DNA from: a bacterium
GTDB lineage: Bacteria; Patescibacteriota; Saccharimonadia; Saccharimonadales; SZUA-47
NCBI GenBank assembly: GCA_030427365.1
Contig: JAUHWW010000006.1
Span: 1 to 40,728 of the forward strand
Reading direction: 5' to 3'
DNA: 40,728 nucleotides
The translations under genes were made by a program, and so were the position numbers. Under the pieces are notes generated by a model, which saw nothing but the letters and a program-made list of their open reading frames with translations, was not told where the DNA came from and did not search any database. Positions 33,367-40,728 of this stretch are shown here, one piece after another. Within the stretch, counting starts at the first letter, position 1; each line of letters opens with the position of its first letter.

Positions 33367-35516
33367 TCTACTCTAGGGTCGTGGCCGAGGAGTTGTTGGC
33401 GGAGACTCGCAAACCGCTCCTGCTGCTCTGCAGCAACCTGTTCAGGGGTCTTTTCAGGCTTGTCATCTTTGCGGCCGTTTCTATCGGTCGCGACTTCAGC
33501 CTTTTTACCACCCCCAGAGATGACATTCACAACTGGAATCACAATCGGACTTCGCTGGGTCTGCTCATAGAGGAAGTGAGTCACGTAATCCTTTAGTTCA
33601 GCTTTGAACCTATCGAGATCAACACGCTTGTAGCGCTGCGCGACAGCTCGCTTCAGCTCCGAGCGGAACAAGCCCATCAACTCTTCGTTATCGCGAATAT
33701 AGATGAATCCTCGGCTAATAATATCCGGACTGGTAAGCAAGCGACCTGATTTCTTATCAACGGTGAGGATGACGACCACCATACCTTCTTCGCTGAGCAT
33801 CAAACGATCCTTAACGACGACGTTGTTCACAATCGCGCCGGTCTGATCAACCAGCTGGATACCTGTTGGTACTTCGCCTCTCGACTTCATTGAGTTTTCG
33901 GTAAATTCAATAATCTCACCGTTGTCGATAGTTTTAAGATTATCCTTCGGAAAGCCTCGTTTTACTGCTTCTCTGTTGTGATATATCTGCGCCGTGTAAT
34001 CCGCTCCATAGATTGGGATAAGGAATTTTGGTTGGAAATAATCTATCATATCCATGTAATCATCGAGTGACCCGTGACCTGACACGTGTAGTGGGCCACA
34101 GCCATCGACTTCACGGGTGTTATGACGATAGACGTGCACACCTTTACGGTTGAGGTCGTCGACCATCATTGCGATTTTCTTGTCGTTTCCTGTACCCGGA
34201 ATCGGCGTGCTCGATAAGATCACTGAATCTTCTGCCTTGAGTTTGATGTGTTTATGATCACCTGTGCTCATCCGCTGCAAGGCTGAGTTCGGTTCCGCCT
34301 GTGAACCGGTGCAGATAATAACCACTTCACTGTCCTTCATGTTCGGAACGCTGGCAATTGGCACGAACGTCCCTTTTGGAATCTTTATCATGCCGAGTTT
34401 GATAGCAACTTCGAGTGTTGACAACATACTGCGGCCGTCCATGGCAATTTTACGTCCGTCTGCAACAGCGGTGTTTACGAGCATCTGGATACGGTTCATG
34501 TTACTGGAGAATGAAGATACAAACACCCGGCCTGGGGCCTTCTGAAACAGATTCTTGAACGTATCTTCAATCGTTGCCTCTGGCGGCGTGCGGCCAATCT
34601 TTGCGGCTGACAGACATTCGTTCAACAGCACTAGCACACCTTCTTTTCCAATCGCCTTAAAGCGTTCGATGTCTGATATTTCGTGGTCATGCGGGTTTGG
34701 ATCAAGTTTGTAGTCACCTGTACAAACAACCTTACCGACCGGTGTATCTAGCACGACAACCGTACTTCCCGGAATGGAGTGTGTCACGCGGACTAGCTCA
34801 ACAAAAAACTGACCAATCTTTAGTTTCTCGTGGGTCGTTTCATTCATACTGACGGTTTGCAGCTCGAACCCTTCTGGGTATTCCAAGCCGAAGTTATCAA
34901 AAAACTTCTCGACCATCCCAATAGTAAAGTTAGAACCATAAATTGGCGCAGGATAGCGCGGCACAATATGCGGCAGTCCGCCGATGTGATCAAGGTGACC
35001 ATGCGTGATGATATAGGCTTTAAGCTTATGCTTTATCTGCTCGAGGTACGTGACATCGCAAATGCCGTAGTTAATACCGGGCAGATCCACGCCGAGGTCG
35101 TTTCCGCAGTCGATGACAACTGCCTCATCTTTGTATTCAACGACAATCATGTTTTTTGATCCACCACTGTCCATACCACCAAGCGCGATGATTTTTAGTC
35201 GCGGTGAATCATCAATTTTGTTTGCGCGACCCTTATCCTGATTTTGCGATTTTTTCGCATCAGCAGTCTGGTACTGATCCAGCAAACGGTTTACATCGTC
35301 CATGTTCCGGCGCTGAGCTCGGATGGCTTCTCCACGGCTCGCACTACGTGCAACATCGGTTGTTTTTGGACGAGGCTTAGCATCCAGGCGCAGGCCATCG
35401 TCTTTTTTGGATTGGTTTTTCTGTCCTCTTTTTTGGTTGTTTTGAGGCTTTCTGTTGCCTCGGCTATTTCGATTCTGAGATTTCTTCTCTCCAGAACCAT
35501 TTTCGTTTTTACTCAT
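33363..35516 (-). CDS. Ribonuclease J
   Basis: YIITHGHLDHIGGLPHIVPRYPAPIYGS; VVCTGDYKLDPNPHD; HVSGHGSLDDYMDMIDYFQPKFLIPIYG; basic N-terminal extension. Confidence 0.95.
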   Translation of the reverse strand: MSKNENGSGEKKSQNRNSRGNRKPQNNQKRGQKNQSKKDDGLRLDAKPRPKTTDVARSASRGEAIRAQRRNMDDVNRLLDQYQTADAKKSQNQDKGRANKIDDSPRLKIIALGGMDSGGSKNMIVVEYKDEAVVIDCGNDLGVDLPGINYGICDVTYLEQIKHKLKAYIITHGHLDHIGGLPHIVPRYPAPIYGSNFTIGMVEKFFDNFGLEYPEGFELQTVSMNETTHEKLKIGQFFVELVRVTHSIPGSTVVVLDTPVGKVVCTGDYKLDPNPHDHEISDIERFKAIGKEGVLVLLNECLSAAKIGRTPPEATIEDTFKNLFQKAPGRVFVSSFSSNMNRIQMLVNTAVADGRKIAMDGRSMLSTLEVAIKLGMIKIPKGTFVPIASVPNMKDSEVVIICTGSQAEPNSALQRMSTGDHKHIKLKAEDSVILSSTPIPGTGNDKKIAMMVDDLNRKGVHVYRHNTREVDGCGPLHVSGHGSLDDYMDMIDYFQPKFLIPIYGADYTAQIYHNREAVKRGFPKDNLKTIDNGEIIEFTENSMKSRGEVPTGIQLVDQTGAIVNNVVVKDRLMLSEEGMVVVILTVDKKSGRLLTSPDIISRGFIYIRDNEELMGLFRSELKRAVAQRYKRVDLDRFKAELKDYVTHFLYEQTQRSPIVIPVVNVISGGGKKAEVATDRNGRKDDKPEKTPEQVAAEQQERFASLRQQLLGHDPRVD

Positions 35517-35544
35517 AATTTCCTTTTATGTTTAGTTAATAAAT

Positions 35545-36141
35545 TTAGAGTTCGTTTGAAATAATGCGCGAAACTATCTGAAAATCTTCAAGTAATGTTT
35601 CACGTAAGCTGCCGTTATACAGGGCTGCTGCTGGATGGTAAAGTGGCAATACAACGATTGTTTCTTCTTTACCGTCCAGGACAACTCGCAATTTTTTCGG
35701 CTGACCGTGGTCTCGACTAATTGTCAAATCTTGCAAAAACGCACTCCCGCTGTGTCGTCCAAGCGTGGCAATAATCTTCGGCTGGATAATGGCAATTTGC
35801 TTAAGCAGATATGGCCAGAATGCGGCTTTTTCTTGCGGGAGGGGATCTCGATTATTCGGTGGCCTATATTTTACTATATTTGTGATGTAGATGTCACTTC
35901 TTTTTAACTGCACGCTATCAAGCATCTCATCCAAGAACTTCCCTGCCGCGCCGACAAAAGGCTCACCTTTCAGGTCCTCGTTCTTCCCTGGCGCTTCGCC
36001 TATGAACACCACGTCAGCGTCGGGATTGCCACTGCCGAAGACCAGCTGCGTGGCCTGAGCCTTCAGCTGCGGCGTCGGGTTGTCCTCGAGAATCAGGTTA
36101 GCGAGCTCGTCGAGCTGCTCCTGTTTTTGCTTTCTTATCAT
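35545..36141 (-). CDS. Family 4 (UDGa-type) uracil-DNA glycosylase lacking all cysteines
   Basis: [59 protein letters not shown]; start MIRKQKQE preferred over 36207. Confidence 0.9.
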   Translation of the reverse strand: MIRKQKQEQLDELANLILEDNPTPQLKAQATQLVFGSGNPDADVVFIGEAPGKNEDLKGEPFVGAAGKFLDEMLDSVQLKRSDIYITNIVKYRPPNNRDPLPQEKAAFWPYLLKQIAIIQPKIIATLGRHSGSAFLQDLTISRDHGQPKKLRVVLDGKEETIVVLPLYHPAAALYNGSLRETLLEDFQIVSRIISNEL

Positions 36142-36424
36142 TGGATGTCTTGTGTTGAACAGCAGCGTGGCCGTGATGGATGGTGGCATAGAAGAAGTAA
36201 AAGCCAAGCGCGTAGTGGATCAGGCTGCCAGAATCGATGGCAAGCGAGAACGCAATGTAAGCCAACACTGCCGCTATCACTGACACAAGCCAAGCTGGCA
36301 CATAGTCATAGATTGACCATAGTTGCTTGCTCTGCTTCGACGCAGCCTTACGGGTCGACTTTTTAACAGTCGCTTTCTTGCGCGTTGTAGCGGATTTTTT
36401 ACTAGTCGTTTTCTTTGTTGCCAT
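36098..36424 (-). CDS. Small membrane protein with lysine/alanine-rich histone-H1-like N-terminal tail
   Basis: MATKKTTSKKSATTRKKATVKKSTRKAASKQSKQLW then two hydrophobic segments. Confidence 0.6.
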   Translation of the reverse strand: MATKKTTSKKSATTRKKATVKKSTRKAASKQSKQLWSIYDYVPAWLVSVIAAVLAYIAFSLAIDSGSLIHYALGFYFFYATIHHGHAAVQHKTSNDKKAKTGAARRAR

Positions 36425-36442
36425 AAGGAGTACTGCTTATAC

Positions 36443-36706
36443 TTACTGTACCACACTAGATGGATGGGGTGGTGCTTTTTGCATGTCCTCGACACTTAGT
36501 CCATTAGCTCTCGCGCGTTCCACTTGCCACTCCAATCCTGCTAGGATAACTGCTGAGATCGGGTCGTCTCCGGAGACGTCAAGGACTCTTGAGTACGCTC
36601 CGGGGAATAATTTCTCTATAGATTCCGTAGGTAAGACGCTGTCTGTTGGCCGTACATCATCCCGGCCTCTCAAGACCCGAGCAGTTCCATGACGACGCCT
36701 GGGCAT
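36443..36706 (-). CDS. Hypothetical protein, overlapping the pnp stop
   Basis: MPRRRHGTARVLRGRDDVRPTDSVLP...; start adjoins the pnp stop. Confidence 0.5.
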   Translation of the reverse strand: MPRRRHGTARVLRGRDDVRPTDSVLPTESIEKLFPGAYSRVLDVSGDDPISAVILAGLEWQVERARANGLSVEDMQKAPPHPSSVVQ

Positions 36707-38841
36707 TATTTTCCTTCGAGTTCGCGCTTGGCTGCCTTCATAGAAAGCTGCAGACGACCACGCTCATCAATGGCGACCAGCTTTACGGTAACTTTATCGC
36801 CTTCTTTAAGGACGTCGGCAACTTTTTCGACACGCTCTTCACTGATCTCGCTGACGTGCACGAGCCCATCTTTGCCTGGCATAATCTGCACGAAGGCGCC
36901 GAAATCAAGCACGCTCACTACTGGCTTGTCCTTATAGATTGCGCCGACTTCAGGCTCAGCGGTGATATCGTTAATCATTTGCTTCGCTTTCGCAATGCTT
37001 TCACCGTCAGGTGAGGCAATCATGATAGTTCCGTCGTCTTTGATATCGATTTCTGCACCAGATTCAGCCACGATACCTTGGATGGTTTCACCGCCCTTAC
37101 CGATGACTTCACGAATCTTATCAGGATTAATCTTGATGCTCTCAACACGTGGTGCATACGGACTCATCTCACCAGGCGTGTTTATGACTGTCTTCATATG
37201 CTCGAGGATCTCGGCGCGGCCTTTCTTGCCTTGCTCCAGTGCTTTTCCAAGCACCTCAGGCGGCAGGCCGTGCACTTTCATATCCATTTGCAGCGCAGTG
37301 ATACCTTTTTCAGTACCTGTCACCTTAAAGTCCATGTCACCAGCAAAATCTTCAGCATCCGCAATATCACTAAGAACATACGGCGTGTCGCCGTCCATCA
37401 TCAGGCCCATTGCAATACCGCTTACCATGCGCTTCAATGGCACACCTGCGTCAAGGAGCGCGAGGCAGCTTGAACACGTTGCCGCCATAGACGTAGAGCC
37501 GTTCTGTGACATGATTTCAGTTACGCTTCGAATCACGTATGGGAAGTCTTCAACGGATGGCAACATTGGTGCCAAAGCACGCTCAGCCAGGTAGCCGTGG
37601 CCAATTTCACGACGGCCTGGTGAACCAAGTCGCTTCACTTCACCGACTGTCCAGCCTGGGGCGTTGTAGTGGTGCATGTAGCGTCGCGTCGTGTCGCGTT
37701 CCATGGTGTCCACGAGCTGCTCGTAGCTGGTTGCCGCCAATGTCACGATGTTCATCGCTTGCGTAACGCCGCGGGTAAAGATACTTGAGCCGTGCGTGCG
37801 CGGGAGGAAGCCAACCTCACTAGAAAGTGGGCGGATTTCGTCCATTTTACGGCCATCTGGGCGTACTTGCTCTTCAACGATACCTTTACGTGAATCAGCA
37901 AACACCGCCATCTGGAAGGCATCGCTATATTCGCCCTTTACATCAGCATAGTCTTCTTCGCCGACTTCAGCTTCGAAATGCGCGTGCATCTCGTCTTTGA
38001 GTTCAGCCAGCATGTCATTGCGCTCTGGGTAGTCTTTGCGAACTTTAGCGCCAAGCTTGCCATCAAGCCATGCGGAGACTTTCTCTTGGATTGCTTCATC
38101 AGGCTTGATGAGTTCGTATTCGATTTTCTCTGGGTTTACTTTGGCGATCAGCTCTTGCTGCAGCTTTATTATTGGCTGCATAGCTTCCTGAGCCCATTCA
38201 ATTGCTTTAAGGACTTCTTTCTCAGTTGCTTCATTGGCCGCTGCTTCAACCATCATGACGCCGTTTTCTGTACCAGCCACCACGAGGTCGAGCTTGCTAT
38301 CGTCGTATTCATTAATGCCCATAAAGGCTTTGTACTCACCACTTTCGGTCATACCAACGCGCAGACCAGCCACCGGACCTTCAAACGGCGCACCCGTCAG
38401 CGACAATGCTGCTGAAACCGCCAACATGGCAAGCATGTCAGGACGAAACGCCGGATCAGTTGATAGAACGGTTGCAATACCTTGCACTTCAGCACGGTAG
38501 CCTTTTGGCCACAGCGGACGAATCGGACGGTCGATGATACGGCCGATAAGTACTGCCTCTTCGCTTGGGCGTCCTTCACGCTTGATGAAACGCGAGCCGC
38601 TGATCTTTCCTGCGGCGTACATCTTTTCTTCGTAGTCAATGCTGAGTGGGAAGTAATCAAGCTGCACTGGACGATTACCAATCTGAGCCGTACCCAAGAT
38701 AACGGTGTCGCCGTAGCTTACGAGGACTGATGCTGAGGATCGGAAACCAACGCGGTTGATCTCAAGGGTTAATTCCTGACCAAATAGCTCAGTAGATACG
38801 CGAGTAATTTCCTTCCCGCGCGGGTTGATAATCTGTGACAT
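36706..38841 (-). CDS. pnp: Polyribonucleotide nucleotidyltransferase
   Basis: RNase PH domains, KH (IREVIGKGGETIQGIVAESGAEIDI) and S1 domains; start MSQIINPRGKEITR preferred over 38877. Confidence 0.96.
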   Translation of the reverse strand: MSQIINPRGKEITRVSTELFGQELTLEINRVGFRSSASVLVSYGDTVILGTAQIGNRPVQLDYFPLSIDYEEKMYAAGKISGSRFIKREGRPSEEAVLIGRIIDRPIRPLWPKGYRAEVQGIATVLSTDPAFRPDMLAMLAVSAALSLTGAPFEGPVAGLRVGMTESGEYKAFMGINEYDDSKLDLVVAGTENGVMMVEAAANEATEKEVLKAIEWAQEAMQPIIKLQQELIAKVNPEKIEYELIKPDEAIQEKVSAWLDGKLGAKVRKDYPERNDMLAELKDEMHAHFEAEVGEEDYADVKGEYSDAFQMAVFADSRKGIVEEQVRPDGRKMDEIRPLSSEVGFLPRTHGSSIFTRGVTQAMNIVTLAATSYEQLVDTMERDTTRRYMHHYNAPGWTVGEVKRLGSPGRREIGHGYLAERALAPMLPSVEDFPYVIRSVTEIMSQNGSTSMAATCSSCLALLDAGVPLKRMVSGIAMGLMMDGDTPYVLSDIADAEDFAGDMDFKVTGTEKGITALQMDMKVHGLPPEVLGKALEQGKKGRAEILEHMKTVINTPGEMSPYAPRVESIKINPDKIREVIGKGGETIQGIVAESGAEIDIKDDGTIMIASPDGESIAKAKQMINDITAEPEVGAIYKDKPVVSVLDFGAFVQIMPGKDGLVHVSEISEERVEKVADVLKEGDKVTVKLVAIDERGRLQLSMKAAKRELEGK

Positions 38842-38973
38842 AGTGTCCTTCTTTCTTTGTTCGATGTTCAGAATCAAGGCTGTAAAACCAGTATAGAAAG
38901 CTTTACAATCTTTGTTCTGTTATCGAACGTTATTTTCCATCTGTCTCGCGAACCAAAGAGCTTGATGCGCGTG

Positions 38974-38994
38974 AAAAAGGGAAAATTCCCTTTT
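38974..38994 (-). terminator. Hairpin between rpsO and pnp (terminator or processing site)
   Basis: aaaaagggaaaattccctttt. Confidence 0.6.
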
Positions 38995-38999
38995 AGCGT

Positions 39000-39260
39000 C
39001 TAGCGACGTAGACCCAATTCTTTAATCAAGTCGAGATATGCCTGTGCATCCTTGCTTGCAAGGTATTTTAGAAGGCGCTTGCGCTTCCCTACCATAACGA
39101 GAAGACCGCGGCGTGCCATGTGGTCTTTCTTGTTTTCTTTGAGGTGTTCAGTAATTTCGTTGATACGGCGAGTCAGCACCGTAATCTGCGCCTGTGGTGA
39201 ACCGGTGTCGGCAGCCTGCTTTGACGCTTTCGCAGTACTTTTTGCTTTGGTCTCTGTCAT
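39000..39260 (-). CDS. rpsO: 30S ribosomal protein S15
   Basis: [48 protein letters not shown]; start MTETKAK preferred over 39425. Confidence 0.95.
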   Translation of the reverse strand: MTETKAKSTAKASKQAADTGSPQAQITVLTRRINEITEHLKENKKDHMARRGLLVMVGKRKRLLKYLASKDAQAYLDLIKELGLRR

Positions 39261-39291
39261 GTAAGGAGTAATTCTACCAAAAATTCGTCTC

Positions 39292-39984
39292 TTATGCAAG
39301 CAGTCGCTGGTAGATTGTTTCTGCATCCAGCTCTTCAGGCGTAATAGCGTCGTCAACAGACCACTGTGCAACGCTCGTGCGGCGCAGACGAGATAGATGT
39401 CCGCTTGTTCCCAGCGCCTTAGCAATATCCTCTGCTAAGACGCGTATATACGTTCCGCTGCCGACATGCGTCTTGATTCGTACCGTCGGCCAGGTACATG
39501 ATTCGATTGTGATATCAAAAATCTTCACTGTTCGGGATGCGATATCCACTGTTTCGCCCTTGCGAGCCAACTCATAGGCTCGTTTCCCATTCACCATTAC
39601 GGCGCTATAGCTTGGCGGTGTCTGTTCAATTGCACCGATAAACTGCGGCAACACTGCCTCTACGTCTTTTTGGTTACGCACAGGAGCATTGTCTACGCTA
39701 ATAAGCTCTCCTTCAGCATCACCAGTGGTCGATGCTACCCCGAAGGTTATCTCGGCTTCATAGGTTTTATCATGTTTGATGAGCTCAGGTACCTTTTTTG
39801 TGTATGTTTTGCCGATGACCAAGACAAGCAGTCCTGTTGCCATAGGGTCCAACGTTCCCGTGTGCCCTACTTTCACCTGACGCGGTTTTTTGCCCTCACT
39901 ACTAGCGATGATTCGCCTAACAAAATTCACAACATCAAAAGACGTCCAGCCCTTTGGCTTATCAATAAGCAGCAAACCTTCCAC
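39292..39984 (-). CDS. truB: tRNA pseudouridine(55) synthase
   Basis: GTG start; [44 protein letters not shown]. Confidence 0.96.
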   Translation of the reverse strand: MEGLLLIDKPKGWTSFDVVNFVRRIIASSEGKKPRQVKVGHTGTLDPMATGLLVLVIGKTYTKKVPELIKHDKTYEAEITFGVASTTGDAEGELISVDNAPVRNQKDVEAVLPQFIGAIEQTPPSYSAVMVNGKRAYELARKGETVDIASRTVKIFDITIESCTWPTVRIKTHVGSGTYIRVLAEDIAKALGTSGHLSRLRRTSVAQWSVDDAITPEELDAETIYQRLLA

Positions 39985-40136
39985 TAAAGAACACCTTTCA
40001 CGGAAGGAAAAAGAGCAGCCGGCGAAGTGGCTTTGCCAACTTCACCGCGCGATGAGAAAAAACCATCAGGGTTTTGTCTCATAGGTTCAAACGATGTCCA
40101 ACCCTTTGGCTTATCAACGAGAAGTATACCTTCCAT
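39984..40136 (-). CDS. 50-codon leader ORF: diverged copy of the truB N-terminus plus repeat-encoded peptide
   Basis: ATG...TAG translates as [53 protein letters not shown] overlaps truB GTG by 1 nt (TAGTG). Confidence 0.7.
   Translation of the reverse strand: MEGILLVDKPKGWTSFEPMRQNPDGFFSSRGEVGKATSPAALFPSVKGVL
40002..40084 (+). repeat. Structured dispersed repeat, copy B (between truB and its duplicated 5' end)
   Basis: ggaaggaaaaagagcagccggcgaagtggctttgccaacttcaccgcgcgatgagaaaaaaccatcagggttttgtctcatag. Confidence 0.85.
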
Positions 40137-40162
40137 AAAGGATAGGATACGCTATCTCAGCA

Positions 40163-40728
40163 CTAGTTTGTCAGCGGATCGGTCTTTTGACCGTCGGCGT
40201 CGTAGAACTGCGGGCCTGCCCCAGCAACTGATGGTGGCATCATTGGTGGCGGCACAGCTGGAGGTTTTGTTGAGTCTTCTACCTCTGGCTGATCTTGGTA
40301 TACGAGTGGCTTTGGTGGTTCTTGCGCTGGCATTGTTGGTGCTGAACTGGCAGGTTCAGGTTGCTTTTTCTCTGCAGGTGGAGGTGGAGGTGGAGGCGGG
40401 ACAGTTGGAGGTGGAGGAGCCGGAGCTGTGTTTGCAGGTGGGCTTACTGGCGTGGGCGGCTCACTCTTTTCTAAGTCAACGTGCATCGCCCCAATATTTT
40501 GCTTTGGTTTTGGCGTTTCCTGGGCACTACTATTAATAGACTGCCGAATCTTCTCTAGCTTATCCTCGAGCTCCGCTGGTCGATCAGCGGATAAATCTGC
40601 ATTATCATTAGCGATGTCTTTTACTGGTAATGTGGGTGTCTTGCTCTTAAATTCATCACTAATTGGCTGCAATGTTTTGTGCTTATGTTGCATAACTGGC
40701 ACATTGCTGGCTGGCTTTATGTTATCGC
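40163..40728 (-). CDS. Proline-rich hypothetical protein (5' end beyond window)
   Basis: TAPAPPPPTVPPPPPPPPAEKKQPEP; frame open upstream of 40702 to the window edge. Confidence 0.6.
   Translation of the reverse strand, partial: DNIKPASNVPVMQHKHKTLQPISDEFKSKTPTLPVKDIANDNADLSADRPAELEDKLEKIRQSINSSAQETPKPKQNIGAMHVDLEKSEPPTPVSPPANTAPAPPPPTVPPPPPPPPAEKKQPEPASSAPTMPAQEPPKPLVYQDQPEVEDSTKPPAVPPPMMPPSVAGAGPQFYDADGQKTDPLTN

Noticed and set aside
36962-37594. 210-aa plus-strand ORF antisense to pnp
   Set aside because: Shadow ORF of a highly conserved gene; no domain.
40027-40536. 169-aa plus-strand ORF
   Set aside because: Starts inside repeat B and runs antisense to the proline-rich gene; composition (LEVEVEAG) is the complement of the proline codons.
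1-40728. UGA recoding (as in Gracilibacteria/Absconditabacteria)
   Set aside because: UGA serves as a normal stop (e.g. ychF, RNase J) and conserved genes show no in-frame UGA.

Overview
The gene content (type IV pilus cluster, XerC/D-like recombinase, RNase J, FtsK, PNPase, EF-P, TlyA, many small unknown proteins, UGA used as stop) suggests a Candidate Phyla Radiation bacterium, most likely Saccharibacteria-like. That assignment is inference. Most of 2.7-20 kb is one minus-strand type IV pilus locus: four minor prepilins, pilD, pilA, pilC, pilT, pilB, pilO, pilN, pilM, a 1154-aa secreted protein, a TPR-like gene and a repeat-bearing surface protein. The rest is housekeeping: ndk, xer, ychF, crp/fnr, tlyA, efp, rpsR, ssb, rpsF, ftsK, rnj, family-4 udg, pnp, rpsO, truB. 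The main unusual observations are: (1) a ~75-85 nt structured repeat in three copies (21302-21376, 31834-31910, 40002-40084); two copies lie between a gene terminus (ychF 3' end, truB 5' end) and a second, diverged but amino-acid-preserving copy of that terminus, and the truB copy forms a 50-codon leader ORF overlapping the truB start by 1 nt. (2) An in-frame NUDIX/M20-peptidase chimera at 1-569 whose junction lies in the EEEIG motif shared by both families. (3) A PaaX/Cas2-fold-like gene bracketed exactly by two near-identical 38-40 bp palindromes. (4) A cysteine-free family-4 uracil-DNA glycosylase lacking the [4Fe-4S] ligands. (5) Two CRP-type boxes (TGTGA-N6-TCAC), one upstream of the crp/fnr gene and one over the -10 of a surface-protein gene. 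(6) A 30-bp palindrome shared between a wHTH regulator gene and the region upstream of pilA. (7) Several apparently leaderless promoters with a recurring CTTATGC-TATAAT motif. (8) Long imperfect fold-back intergenic structures after ssb and ftsK. All results come from manual reading; no database searches or folding programs were run.
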